Part shown: one piece after another, positions 8,439 through 16,295 of the stretch
Position numbering within the stretch: position 1 is the stretch's first letter
Layout of the letters: every line of letters begins with the position of its first letter
Source of the DNA: Patescibacteria group bacterium
GTDB lineage: Bacteria; Patescibacteriota; Patescibacteriia; UBA9934
NCBI GenBank assembly: GCA_018896835.1
Contig: JAHILS010000035.1
Span: forward strand, 1-46,599
DNA: 46,599 nt
Reading direction: 5' to 3'
Position numbers and translations under genes: made by a program
The notes under the pieces: model-generated
Database searches by the model: none
What the model saw: only the letters and a program-made list of their open reading frames with translations
Told to the model about the DNA's origin: nothing

Positions 8439-8467
8439 AAAATATCACATTTTGGCCAAAATGTCAA
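8439..8467 (-). promoter_or_regulatory. Promoter with palindromic operator for the 293-aa gene
   Basis: TTGACA (8467-8462), a 17-bp spacer and TATTTT (8444-8439) form a strong promoter. An 18-bp perfect palindrome, ACATTTTGGCCAAAATGT (8447-8464), fills the spacer and overlaps the -35. This is the classic place for a dimeric repressor. Confidence 0.75.
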
Positions 8468-8478
8468 TCCCCAAATGC

Positions 8479-8508
8479 AAAAAAATAGCCAATTTTTGGC
8501 TATTTTTT
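8479..8508 (-). terminator. Terminator of the TSP3 lipoprotein gene
   Basis: A stem AAAAATAGCCA with TGGCTATTTTT (8479-8508) is flanked by A and T runs, so it can stop transcription on either strand. It lies 20 bases beyond the lipoprotein stop and just upstream of the 293-aa gene promoter, separating the two units. Confidence 0.85.
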
Positions 8509-8527
8509 GAGGTTTATCTGTAGTTGT

Positions 8528-9196
8528 TTAGTTGGCGTGCATTATGTCATTAAGTGGTCCGGTGCAAATGCCTTCAGTGTTAATTGCGGAGTTTAATGTT
8601 TCTTGCATGGCAGTTTCAAAATCCTTTGAATTATCAACGATACAGTACATAGGCTGGTTCACCCAAGCTGGATTTGGGTTAATTGTGTATATCGTGGTAA
8701 CAGCGCATCCATTAGTTGCCAATCCTGTTATCTCATAACTCATCGCAGCCCAATTACCCATATTGACAGTCATCATTGCCAGTTCACAGGTTGCGAATTT
8801 TTCATCAAAACATGTGGTGTCTTGTCCGCAATTCACCGTTGTTGTCATTTCGTCAACGTGAACTGTTAATCCATCACCTTCCAGTGTTACATCTTCTTCT
8901 ATAACTGTTCCCGCTTTGGCGGTTGGATCATAGCCAGCTTCAACTTCTTGACCGTCAGAATATCCGTCATCATCAGTATCAGAATCAAATGGGTCTGTGT
9001 GTGAAATGTCAGTCTCGTATGCGTCTGTAAGCCCGTCACTGTCAGAATCAAGTTGTGCATCATCAATTATTTGTTCTTGAGAGTCGTCAGTCTCAAGATC
9101 GTCGATAACATTGTTTAGAGAAACAGATTTTTTATATGTACATCCTGCTCCGGTTAGAAGTAGGGAAGCTATCATAAATATGGCAAGTTTTTTCAT
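8528..9196 (-). CDS. Secreted lipoprotein with thrombospondin type-3 (calcium) repeats
   Basis: A 222-aa protein beginning MKKLAIFMIASLLLTGAGC. The lipobox LTGAGC puts the lipid-modified Cys at residue 19, so it should be anchored outside the membrane. Residues about 51-90 contain aspartate-rich calcium-loop repeats (DSDSDGLTDAYETD and DSDTDDDGYSDGQEVEAGYDP), like those in the three membrane proteins at 33.8-36.5 kb. The rest (about 100-222) has several Cys (NCGQDTTCFDEKFATCEL, NGCAV, MYCIVD, GICTG), suggesting a disulfide-bonded domain of unknown role. A weak -10 (TATAAA, 9216-9211) would give a leader of about 8 bases. Cell-surface location is confident; function is not known. Confidence 0.85.
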   Translation of the reverse strand: MKKLAIFMIASLLLTGAGCTYKKSVSLNNVIDDLETDDSQEQIIDDAQLDSDSDGLTDAYETDISHTDPFDSDTDDDGYSDGQEVEAGYDPTAKAGTVIEEDVTLEGDGLTVHVDEMTTTVNCGQDTTCFDEKFATCELAMMTVNMGNWAAMSYEITGLATNGCAVTTIYTINPNPAWVNQPMYCIVDNSKDFETAMQETLNSAINTEGICTGPLNDIMHAN

Positions 9197-9221
9197 AGTA
9201 TGGTTTGTTATTTATAATTTT

Positions 9222-9281
9222 CCCATTTCGAACGAAGTGAGAAATCTTTTCGAGAAGATCTCTCGCTTCGCTCGAGATGGG
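9222..9281. repeat. 60-base imperfect intergenic palindrome
   Basis: CCCAT at 9222 pairs with ATGGG at 9277-9281. In between, two arms of about 27 bases pair with a few mismatches around a short TTCG-containing loop. It carries the CCCATCTCGA and AGATCTTCT blocks of the dispersed family seen at 7310 and 42085. It sits just upstream of the lipoprotein -10 and may also act as a transcription barrier after pth. Confidence 0.65.
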
Positions 9282-9305
9282 GATGAATATAGGAAGATGG
9301 GAGGT

Positions 9306-9869
9306 TTAGATTAGCGTCTCGCTTTCTTCTTCTGGTTCGGTTTGCAGAGCGTTGAGGATTGTTTCTTTTGTAAGCTCAATACTGCGTTGAAGCAAGTCAG
9401 ATTGTTCTTTTGGAAACTTTGAGAGCACCCAGTCTTCAAGCGGAATATTCTCGGGCGCCATGTCAACACCGACCTTGAATCTCCAAAAAGTTTGCGAATC
9501 AAGTGTTTCGATTATTGATTTAATTCCATTATGTCCGCCAGCTGATCCTTCATGGCGAACGCGCAGGGTGCCAAGCGTCATACTGGCGTCATCAAACACT
9601 ACCCAAACATCTTTTTTATTTATTTTGTAGGCGTTTATAATTGCCAAAAGCGCATCGCCTGATTTGTTCATAAATGTTGTTGGCTTGGCTAGAATCAGTT
9701 TTTCTCCATCAAGGTTTACTTCAGCGACGTTGGCATGCAAATCTTTTTTGTCTGAAAATTTTGTTTCCAGTTCTTTAGCAATCGCATCGACCACCACAAA
9801 ACCGGTGTTGTGGCGAGTGTTGTCGTATTTTTTTCCAACGTTCCCAAGACCAACTATGAGTATTGGCAT
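9306..9869 (-). CDS. pth: Peptidyl-tRNA hydrolase
   Basis: Releases tRNA from peptidyl-tRNAs that drop off the ribosome. The 187-aa protein has the expected length and motifs: VGLGNVGKKYDNTRHNTGF with Asn10 and catalytic His20, the substrate-binding FMNKSG around Asn68, FDDASMTLG with Asp93, and GSAGGHNGIKSI. It begins two bases after the der stop codon (der ends at 9871), so it is the last gene of the LCP-der-pth operon and is likely translated by coupling. Nothing unusual in the sequence. Confidence 0.97.
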   Translation of the reverse strand: MPILIVGLGNVGKKYDNTRHNTGFVVVDAIAKELETKFSDKKDLHANVAEVNLDGEKLILAKPTTFMNKSGDALLAIINAYKINKKDVWVVFDDASMTLGTLRVRHEGSAGGHNGIKSIIETLDSQTFWRFKVGVDMAPENIPLEDWVLSKFPKEQSDLLQRSIELTKETILNALQTEPEEESETLI

Positions 9870-9870
9870 A

Positions 9871-11232
9871 TTAAGTTACATGTGATTTTTTGCGACCTTT
9901 GACGCTGATGCGTATTGGTGTGCCATCAAACGCATATTGCTGTCGTAGTAAATTTTCTAAAAAGCGTAAGTAAGATGAGTTAAGTGCCTGGACATGCGAT
10001 TGTCGCAGGTGGAGTTCAAAGACTGGTGGATTCACTCTAACTTGGCGGAATTTAACAATGGTTGGATGCGAAACACCTTTGCCACGGCTTGGTTTGTGTT
10101 TCATGATAGCTTGGCTGAGGAATGAATTGGCTTCTTCATTATCCAACTGTGTAAATCTGTTAGCAACAACTTTGTTAATTAGATGAAAAATTTCTTGTGT
10201 GCGTTTTCCGGTCTTGGCACTGGTAAATAATATTGGTGCCCAATCAAGCATTGGCAAGTTAGCCCGAATATATTTTTCGTATTTATTAATAGTGACTGGA
10301 TCTTTTTCTTCTACTAAATCCCATTTGTTGGCCACAATAATTACGCTTGCTCCTGATGATTCAAGTTCACCAGCCAGATGTTTGTCTTGCGCGTGAATTA
10401 CTTGAGACACATCAAGCACAAGCAAGCAGACGTCAGATTGTTTCATTGCCCGGATTGATCTGTCTACTCCTTCTTTCTCAAGTTTTGAGCTAGCGTTCAC
10501 GCGTGACATTCTTCTGATTCCCGCAGTGTCAACAAGTAAATAATTTCTATCATCAACTGTTATGCGGATATCATTTGGTTCGCGAGTTGTGTGTTCTTGG
10601 TCAGAAGCGATAAATCGACTTTCACCAACTGCGGAATTTAGCAAAGATGATTTTCCCACGTTAGGGCGACCAATTACGGAAACGCGAGTTTCAATCACGT
10701 CCATAATTGGAACTGCTGGATGATTAATTTCTGCAAGCTTATAAAAAATCATGTCCAAAAGGTCGCCGGTTCCTGTTCCTCGTTTGGCACTAACTGGAAA
10801 TGGTTGTTGCAAGCTCCATCTGTGCCACGAGGGGTCATTAATTGATGCGCGTAATGTTTTGTTGTCAGCTTTGTTGCCAATGAGGATAATAGGTTTATCA
10901 AACTTGCGAAGTTCTTTTTCTAGATTGCGATCTTCATCTTGCAAACCAGTTTGCACATCAACTACAAAGATAATAATGTCGCTTTCCTGGATTGCTTTAC
11001 GTGTTTGCTTGCCGACTAATATATCCAAGTCTGATTTTAATGATTGGTCTAGCCCACCGGTATCGACTAAACGAAAAACTTTTCCTCGCCAAATACAATC
11101 AGTTTCAAAAACGTCGCGCGTGGTGCCAGGGATTTCTGAAACTAAAGATTTTTGTTCTTCAGTGAGTTTATTATAAATTGTTGACTTGCCAACATTTGTT
11201 CTGCCGACTATCACGACTTTTGGTGTGTTCAT
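9871..11232 (-). CDS. der: Ribosome-assembly GTPase Der (EngA)
   Basis: A tandem-GTPase needed for 50S ribosome maturation. Two G domains are visible: the first has GRTNVGKSTIYNKL (about 10-23), DTGGLD and NKAD, and the second has GRPNVGKSSLLNS (about 187-199), DTAGIRR and NKWD. A C-terminal KH-like domain follows (FRQVRVNPPVFELHLRQ...LRFLENLLRQQYAFDGTPIRI) and the protein ends in a basic KGRKKSHVT tail. At 453 aa it is the usual length. It lies 12 bases after the LCP gene and directly precedes pth. Confidence 0.97.
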   Translation of the reverse strand: MNTPKVVIVGRTNVGKSTIYNKLTEEQKSLVSEIPGTTRDVFETDCIWRGKVFRLVDTGGLDQSLKSDLDILVGKQTRKAIQESDIIIFVVDVQTGLQDEDRNLEKELRKFDKPIILIGNKADNKTLRASINDPSWHRWSLQQPFPVSAKRGTGTGDLLDMIFYKLAEINHPAVPIMDVIETRVSVIGRPNVGKSSLLNSAVGESRFIASDQEHTTREPNDIRITVDDRNYLLVDTAGIRRMSRVNASSKLEKEGVDRSIRAMKQSDVCLLVLDVSQVIHAQDKHLAGELESSGASVIIVANKWDLVEEKDPVTINKYEKYIRANLPMLDWAPILFTSAKTGKRTQEIFHLINKVVANRFTQLDNEEANSFLSQAIMKHKPSRGKGVSHPTIVKFRQVRVNPPVFELHLRQSHVQALNSSYLRFLENLLRQQYAFDGTPIRISVKGRKKSHVT

Positions 11233-11244
11233 ATTCTTGAGGTT

Positions 11245-12729
11245 CTACTGTAAGACTAAGCTAGTGGCGTTTTGCCCTAAAATTACTAAAAAGTCAACTG
11301 TTTGATCTTCAGTGCTGGGATTTTCAACAGTTAATTCTCGGGGAACAACAGTGTCGGAAAATACCCATCCAGCAGAGGTCATGGCCACGTCGGCTTCTAG
11401 GAATTCTTTTAATATTTGTAATTCCTGAGTTTTTTTACCACCAGTCAAGTCGTAAATGATGGTCGTTTCGTAATCCTGTGAATCCGCATTGCTAATATTT
11501 GTGACAGAAAAATTTGTGCCAGAGAGCATTTGTGAAGTTTGAAAAGCCAGTCCAGTTACCCCTGTTCCGTTTTGGATTTCAATTTTTGTTAAAGGCATGG
11601 TCTCAGTGCCAGAGGCGGTATAAGAATTGTTTGACGCTGATGAGTCTGTTGTTGTTTGCGTAACAAGGTTTGCTGCCATTTCTTTGATTGGTTCCCAGTC
11701 ATCACGCTTTGGCAAGAGCACAAATGCGCCGTTAATCATTGTTGAATAAAGTGGATTTCCGTCACCGTCTTCCAAAACAGTCGTGGTAATGTTTTTAGTA
11801 TCAACGTCAGGAATGTATCTGGTCATTTTCATGAGTTCCCAAAATGACATGTTTGTTTCCACGTTATTTTGAAAAGTTTCAATCAAGTCGTTTAGTTTTG
11901 CAGGATTAAGCAGGGTGGACGCAGAGAGTAATTCATCTTTTACAGCCAAGATTATTTTTTGTTGACGTTCTGCGCGGGCAAAGTCTGATCCCTCGCCATT
12001 GTTTCCATGGCGTGATCTGGAAAACTGTAAAGCCGTTTGGCCGTCCATGTGTATGTAGCCTTGCGTAAATTCAATTGTTTGCACTAAGTCGTCTTCTGTT
12101 GGATAAAGATTATCTGTAAACGACCGATCAACATAAATATCAACTCCACCGATTGCGTCGATTAAATCAACAAAACCATTAAAGTCGACTTTTACAAAAT
12201 AATGAATTTCTTGGTTTAGTAAATCGCCAACAACGTTTGACGTCCATTCTGGACCAGATCCTGAACTATCCATTTCCGCGTACGCATTTATGCTGTTTAT
12301 TTTTTGATATCCATAGCCTGGAATCGGTACTGCCAGGTCGCGAGGTATGGAAAGCATGCCGATTTTATTTGTTGATGGTTTGAAGCTGGCAAAAATCATG
12401 GTGTCAGTTAACTCTGGCCCGTCGTGTCCTGACCCACCCACTCCTAAAAGTAAAAAGTTTATTCGGTCATCACCTTCGCCAGTTAATGTTTTTTCCGATG
12501 ATCCTACTAACCCGCGTAGGGAAGAGAAAAGAGAAAATCCTCCGTAGTCAGAGACGCTGTCATTGTATTGTTTGGAAAGATTGTAAGAAAATAAAATTCC
12601 ACAAATTGCCGTGACAACAAAAATAGCGCCAAAAATTTTAAAAAGTTTTTTCTTGCGTTTGATTTCCTTTGCTCCAGGTACAAGTTTATATTTTTGTTTC
12701 AAAAAATCAACGCTATCTTGATCGTTCAT
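11245..12729 (-). CDS. LytR-CpsA-Psr (LCP) family cell-envelope transferase
   Basis: LCP proteins attach glycopolymers from undecaprenyl carriers to the cell wall. The 494-aa protein has a short basic cytoplasmic tail, a single membrane helix (about 32-50) and an extracytoplasmic LCP domain: LSIPRDLAVPIPGYGYQKIN, VDFNGFVDLIDAIGGVDIYV and LQFSRSRHG...FARAERQQKII, the conserved Arg-rich catalytic and lipid-binding segments. A C-terminal LytR_C-like domain follows (KIEIQNGTGVTGLAFQTSQM, about 388-470). The start at 12729 is chosen because a TGCTAGAAT extended -10 predicts a transcript starting four bases upstream. The in-frame ATG at 12741 would fall inside that -10. First gene of the LCP-der-pth operon and divergent from lepB. 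Confidence 0.93.
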   Translation of the reverse strand: MNDQDSVDFLKQKYKLVPGAKEIKRKKKLFKIFGAIFVVTAICGILFSYNLSKQYNDSVSDYGGFSLFSSLRGLVGSSEKTLTGEGDDRINFLLLGVGGSGHDGPELTDTMIFASFKPSTNKIGMLSIPRDLAVPIPGYGYQKINSINAYAEMDSSGSGPEWTSNVVGDLLNQEIHYFVKVDFNGFVDLIDAIGGVDIYVDRSFTDNLYPTEDDLVQTIEFTQGYIHMDGQTALQFSRSRHGNNGEGSDFARAERQQKIILAVKDELLSASTLLNPAKLNDLIETFQNNVETNMSFWELMKMTRYIPDVDTKNITTTVLEDGDGNPLYSTMINGAFVLLPKRDDWEPIKEMAANLVTQTTTDSSASNNSYTASGTETMPLTKIEIQNGTGVTGLAFQTSQMLSGTNFSVTNISNADSQDYETTIIYDLTGGKKTQELQILKEFLEADVAMTSAGWVFSDTVVPRELTVENPSTEDQTVDFLVILGQNATSLVLQ

Positions 12730-12739
12730 AAGCAGGCAC

Positions 12740-12748
12740 ATTCTAGCA
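12740..12748 (-). promoter_or_regulatory. LCP-der-pth extended -10 promoter, near-leaderless
   Basis: Minus strand TGC then TAGAAT (12745-12740). The expected start point is 12733, only four bases before the ATG at 12729, with no room for a Shine-Dalgarno. No clear -35 is seen. Confidence 0.55.
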
Positions 12749-12805
12749 GAAAACAGTAGTATTGAGAAGTTTGAGTTTTGTTTTGAAAATTAAATGACTG
12801 ATTCC

Positions 12806-12834
12806 TTGCACAAGCATGAAAAATGTGTTATTAT
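12806..12834 (+). promoter_or_regulatory. lepB-hisS promoter
   Basis: TTGCAC (12806-12811), a 17-bp spacer and TATTAT (12829-12834). The start point is expected near 12841, giving a leader of about 27 bases without a Shine-Dalgarno. Confidence 0.65.
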
Positions 12835-12867
12835 TACGTCGTTATTCGCTAATTTTAACTAAATCAC

Positions 12868-13482
12868 ATGTCTTTTTCAGAAAACAAAGAGTCTGCGATC
12901 ATTAAAATATTTGGCGCTACGCTTGGCGGTGGCGTTATTTTTATTTTAGAGCTTTTGCAGATTGTGATTATTGCTGCGGCAATCATCATCCCAATTCGTT
13001 ATTTTTTAATTCAGCCTTTTATAGTCAAGGGCGCTTCCATGGAGCCGAGCTTTGAAGAGAATGAATATTTGATAATTGATGAATTATCTTACAGGTTCCG
13101 CGACGTAGAGCGAGGAGAAATAATAGTTTTTGAACCACCAGCAAATGAGGATCAGTATTACATCAAAAGAGTAATTGGACTGCCGGGTGAGACAGTTGAA
13201 TTACAAGATGGAAAAATAACAATCTATAACGATCAGTACCCCAATGGGTTCACACTTCAAGAGGATTACATTGACGAATATACATACGGGGAAAAATATG
13301 TTGTTTTAGGTGATACAGAATATTTTGTGATGGGCGATAACCGAGATGTTAGTCTAGACTCTAGAGCGTCGGGTGTCGGACCAATTCCAGAGGAAAATAT
13401 TGTTGGGCGTGTGTGGCTACGAGGTCTTCCATTTACCAGAGCAGGATTTATTTTAACTCCCGAATATTCAATTCAAGAATAA
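12868..13482 (+). CDS. lepB: Signal peptidase I
   Basis: A membrane serine protease that removes signal peptides from exported proteins, which would include the giant surface proteins downstream. The 204-aa protein has one N-terminal membrane helix (about 21-48). Box B follows as KGASMEPSF with nucleophile Ser57. Box D is YYIKRVIGLPGETVEL with general-base Lys100, and box E is VMGDNRDVSLDSRASG. The length is typical of a compact Gram-positive-type enzyme. It lies three bases before hisS, so the two form an operon. Confidence 0.96.
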   Translation: MSFSENKESAIIKIFGATLGGGVIFILELLQIVIIAAAIIIPIRYFLIQPFIVKGASMEPSFEENEYLIIDELSYRFRDVERGEIIVFEPPANEDQYYIKRVIGLPGETVELQDGKITIYNDQYPNGFTLQEDYIDEYTYGEKYVVLGDTEYFVMGDNRDVSLDSRASGVGPIPEENIVGRVWLRGLPFTRAGFILTPEYSIQE

Positions 13483-13485
13483 AAT

Positions 13486-14817
13486 ATGGTTATTAAAAAA
13501 ATAGAAGAGAAACAGGAGGTTTCAAGAAAATCGGTCAAGACTCCGCAGCTTTTGCGTGGTTTTCGTGATATTTTGCCAAGTGAACAAGCATATTGGGATA
13601 AGGTTGAGGAAGTGGCGGGACGTATGGCAAATGATTATAGCTTTGGCAGAATTCGTTTACCCTTATTAGAACAAACATCGTTGTTTGAGCGTTCAATTGG
13701 AAAGGCGACTGATGTGGTGGAGAAGGAGATGTACACTTTTATTGATCCAAGCGGAACACGTGTGACTATGCGACCCGAAGCTACAGCCTCGGTGGTAAGG
13801 TCTTATGTTGAGCATGGCATGGTGAATAAATCTCAGCCAGTGAAGATGTGGTATTTTGAACAGATGTTCCGCCACGATCGTCCACAGGCCGGTCGTTATC
13901 GTCAGTTTTGGCAGTTTGGCTTGGAAGCGATTGGATCATCAGACTCAATTTTGGATGCGCAAGTTATTATCATGTGCCACAGAATGCTCAAAGAGTTGGG
14001 AATAAGTGTTAAGTTTTTGCTTAACTCAATCGGAACAGAAGCATCAAGACGTGAATATGTCATGGAACTTGTAAGTTATTTTAAGCAGTTCCGTAAGCAA
14101 CTTTCGGAGGTTGATAAAAAACGTTTAACTAAAAACCCCTTGCGTCTTCTGGACTCTAAAGAAGAAGGAATGGAAGAGCTTCGTGTGAACGCGCCTCAAA
14201 TTTTGGATTGGCTTGACGAAGATTCAAAGCAACATTTCATGAAAGTGATTGAGTATTTAGACGAAGCTGAAGTGCCATACGAGCTTAGCCCACACCTTGT
14301 TCGCGGTTTGGACTATTACACAAAAACCGTGTTTGAAGTTGTGGAGGCTGGTGATGAGGGAGAAAAAGCGCAAAATGCGCTTGGTGGCGGAGGAAGATAC
14401 GATACGCTTGTTGAATTGTTGGGAGGAAGAGAAGACACGCCGGCCATTGGAGTTGCCTTGGGTATTGAGCGCATTATTTTAGCCATGAAAAACCAGGGAG
14501 TTGAACTTCCAAAAGAGCGTTTGATCGATGTGTTCTTTTGCCAACTCGGTGACGCAGCCAGGCGCAAAGGATTAGTAGTCTTTGAGAAATTCCGAGAAGC
14601 TAGGGTGTCAGTTGCCGAAGCATTTGGTAAAGGATCGCTTAAAGGACAGCTTGAATTGGCAGACAAGCAAAAAGCAAAAATCGCGCTCATTCTTGGGCAA
14701 AAAGAAGTCCTTGACGGAACAATTATCATTCGTGATATGGAATCAGGTGCGCAAGAGATTGTAAATATCGACAAAGTAGTAGCAATTGTAAAAAGACAGT
14801 TAGAGATGATGGGGTAG
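13486..14817 (+). CDS. hisS: Histidyl-tRNA synthetase
   Basis: A class II synthetase charging tRNA-His. The 443-aa protein shows RGFRDILPSEQAYW (motif 1 region, about 25-38), TMRPEATASVVRSY, motif 2 as RHDRPQAGRYRQFWQFGLEAIG (written in part: FRHDRPQAGRYRQF), the histidine-specific LVRGLDYYTKTVFEV, and motif 3 as GGGGRYDTLVELLGG...IGVALGIERI. A C-terminal anticodon-binding domain (about 345-443) follows. A somewhat charged N-terminal extension of about 20 residues (MVIKKIEEKQEVSRKSVKTP) precedes the core. Co-transcribed with lepB and closed by an intrinsic terminator. Confidence 0.97.
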   Translation: MVIKKIEEKQEVSRKSVKTPQLLRGFRDILPSEQAYWDKVEEVAGRMANDYSFGRIRLPLLEQTSLFERSIGKATDVVEKEMYTFIDPSGTRVTMRPEATASVVRSYVEHGMVNKSQPVKMWYFEQMFRHDRPQAGRYRQFWQFGLEAIGSSDSILDAQVIIMCHRMLKELGISVKFLLNSIGTEASRREYVMELVSYFKQFRKQLSEVDKKRLTKNPLRLLDSKEEGMEELRVNAPQILDWLDEDSKQHFMKVIEYLDEAEVPYELSPHLVRGLDYYTKTVFEVVEAGDEGEKAQNALGGGGRYDTLVELLGGREDTPAIGVALGIERIILAMKNQGVELPKERLIDVFFCQLGDAARRKGLVVFEKFREARVSVAEAFGKGSLKGQLELADKQKAKIALILGQKEVLDGTIIIRDMESGAQEIVNIDKVVAIVKRQLEMMG

Positions 14818-14857
14818 TCGGAAGTAGAAAGTTGAAAGAAGAAGAAGAAGAAAGTTC

Positions 14858-14885
14858 AAAAACCCCGCCGACCGGCGGGGTTTTT
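14858..14885 (+). terminator. Terminator of lepB-hisS
   Basis: An A5-CCCCGCCG stem pairs with CGGCGGGG-T5, ending in TTTTT (14858-14885). A (GAA)n-like tract (about 14836-14852) precedes it. Confidence 0.93.
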
Positions 14886-14886
14886 G

Positions 14887-14928
14887 AATTCACCCACTTT
14901 GGGCCGATCGGCCCAAAGTGGGTGAATT
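14887..14928. repeat. 42-bp perfect palindrome
   Basis: Bases 14887-14928 read the same on both strands, with no loop (AATTCACCC... to ...GGGTGAATT, centre at 14907/14908). It lies between the hisS terminator and the promoter of the GC-rich Nudix cassette. It could be a second terminator-like stem, a protein-binding site or the edge of an inserted cassette. Confidence 0.9.
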
Positions 14929-14944
14929 TTGGGATGAGGCAGGC

Positions 14945-14998
14945 TTGACAGAATAAGCCAAAACACCTATAGTTTCAGGCTTTTGTCACTTTTGACAA
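14945..14998 (+). promoter_or_regulatory. Promoter and possible operator of the Nudix cassette
   Basis: TTGACA (14945-14950), a 17-bp spacer and TATAGT (14968-14973) form a very strong promoter. The spacer contains GCCAAAA, the same half-site seen in the palindrome of the other GC-rich cassette promoter. Just after the start point a second inverted repeat, TTGTCA-N4-TGACAA (14983-14998), is well placed for a repressor. Confidence 0.65.
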
Positions 14999-15029
14999 GG
15001 CGTCACCACAAGAAAGAAGGGAGAGAGCG

Positions 15030-15783
15030 ATGTGCAAACCGCACCCCGAGATCAAGACTCTGCAGGACCTGGTCCTGCGCCCGAGCGTCATGCTCGCGGA
15101 CGTGCCTCCTGGCACGGACCATGAGTGGATGGTGTTCATCGACGGAAAGCGGGTTCGCTTCCCGTTCTCCCGGGTTGACCTCGTGCTCGTGAAGGGCGAG
15201 GGCGAGGGGGGGGATCTACCGCCATGTACAGCTCGGGTTGATGGGTAGCGAAGGCAACAAGTATGAAGCCATCGCCTACTACGAGGCCGGTGGCGGTGGC
15301 ACCGCGGTTCTGCCCTTCACCTTCATCTGCGGTCGACTCTACGTCGGTGTGGTGCTCCAGCACCGGCAGCTCATGGGCGAGGAGCCCGTGTATACCTCAG
15401 CCGGTGGCTACCAGGCGCTGACCGATAAAAGCGCCCAGCAAACCGGTGAGCGTGAATTGCGCGAGGAAGTGACCAACTGTGTTCGGGTCATCAAGCGTGC
15501 GTTCATGTTGCCGGGCGCGCCAGTGAATCCGAATCGCGCTGTGTTCATCACAGCTGGTGATGGGGAAGGCGTGAAGTACTTCGCTGTTGAGGTACTTTCG
15601 TCATACCTCGCGCCAGATAGCAACGGGTATTACCACTTCGTGCGCGGAGTGGAGAGGGTCAATCCAGGAGTCGAGAAGGCGCTCCGCACCGTGTTCATTC
15701 CGGTGCGCGAGGCAGCATTGTGCAAGTGCGGGCTCGTACGCGCTGGGCTCACGGCCCTGCTCGTGGAGCTCGATTTCATCTAG
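15030..15783 (+). pseudogene. Nudix-hydrolase-like gene interrupted by a frameshift at a G8 run
   Basis: Two overlapping frames, 15030-15248 (MCKPHPEIKTLQDLVLRP...) and about 15214-15783, read as one protein of about 250 aa if one G is removed from the run of eight at 15206-15213. The joined reading ...VKGEGEGGIYRHVQLGLMGS runs smoothly across. The second part has a degenerate Nudix box: GGYQALTDKSAQQTGERELREEV, whose RELREEV matches the REUXEE core, with Lys where the upstream Glu is usual. Nudix enzymes cleave nucleoside-diphosphate-linked compounds; the substrate here is unknown. The start has a GGGAGAG Shine-Dalgarno. GC is about 62% in 15301-15360, well above its neighbours. The shift could be a sequencing error, true decay or slippage-based phase variation. 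Confidence 0.65.
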
Positions 15784-15793
15784 GCGGCCCTTG

Positions 15794-15836
15794 TCCCCAT
15801 CATGACCTGCGGGTTGTGGTGGGGATTCGCGTTTTT
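15794..15836 (+). terminator. Terminator of the Nudix cassette
   Basis: TCCCCA (15794-15799) pairs with TGGGGA (15820-15825), with further interrupted pairing inside, followed by a GTTTTT tract (15831-15836). Confidence 0.6.
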
Positions 15837-15863
15837 AAAAACTCCATATTTGGCGTTTTTCTT

Positions 15864-15898
15864 ACCACCCCCTAACACCTCCTTTGAAAGGAGGGGGT
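15864..15898. repeat. Dispersed repeat with CCTCCTTTGAAAGGAGG hairpin
   Basis: An ACCACCCC block followed by the hairpin CCTCCTTTGAAAGGAGG. The same unit occurs at 39997-40074, where a second copy is inverted. An intergenic repeat family distinct from the one at 7310. Confidence 0.75.
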
Positions 15899-15950
15899 CT
15901 GTGAATTGTGGCCAGGGTATGGGGCGGATCCCCCTAACAGATGTCTATTT

Positions 15951-15979
15951 TTGACAAAAACCGCATATTTGATTACACT
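15951..15979 (+). promoter_or_regulatory. rpsU promoter
   Basis: TTGACA (15951-15956), 17-bp spacer, TACACT (15974-15979). The leader of about 36 bases contains a GGAAGGAAGGTGAT Shine-Dalgarno region before the ATG at 16022. Confidence 0.7.
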
Positions 15980-16021
15980 TCGGCCATAATTATTATCAAC
16001 AATGGAAGGAAGGTGATTTAT

Positions 16022-16267
16022 ATGTCAGACATTCTAATAAGACGTAAAAAAGGAGAAAGTTTTGAGGCGATGTACCGCCGTTTTTCAAGACGTTTTCAGC
16101 AAAGTGGTAAAAAGCTTACGCTTATGGATCGCCGTTTCTTTAAAAAGAAAAAGACAAAGAATAAGCGTCAAGAAAGCGCATTGCGTGGACTTACCATCGG
16201 AGAAAAGCGTGATTGGCTTATCCGAACTGGAAAACTAGTAGAAGACGAAAAGTTTACGAAACGATAA
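16022..16267 (+). CDS. rpsU: Small ribosomal subunit protein bS21
   Basis: An 81-aa basic protein starting MSDILIRRKKGESFEAMYRRFSRR, the bS21 fold that sits near the anti-Shine-Dalgarno region of 16S rRNA and aids initiation. The tail is longer than in E. coli (about 70 aa). The start at 16022 is set by homology and by the GGAAGG ribosome site. A longer upstream reading would begin within the promoter. Monocistronic, with its own promoter and terminator. It is one of the few native genes here with an obvious Shine-Dalgarno. Confidence 0.93.
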   Translation: MSDILIRRKKGESFEAMYRRFSRRFQQSGKKLTLMDRRFFKKKKTKNKRQESALRGLTIGEKRDWLIRTGKLVEDEKFTKR

Positions 16268-16268
16268 A

Positions 16269-16293
16269 TAAAAAGACCCGAAAGGGTCTTTTT
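16269..16293 (+). terminator. rpsU terminator
   Basis: AAAAAGACCC-GAAA-GGGTCTTTTTT: a short stem capped by a GAAA tetraloop and followed by U residues, directly after the stop codon. Confidence 0.93.
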
Positions 16294-16295
16294 TG

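Noticed and set aside
14836..14852. (GAA)n tract after hisS as a phase-variable repeat
   Set aside because: Short, imperfect and outside any gene, with a normal terminator right after it.
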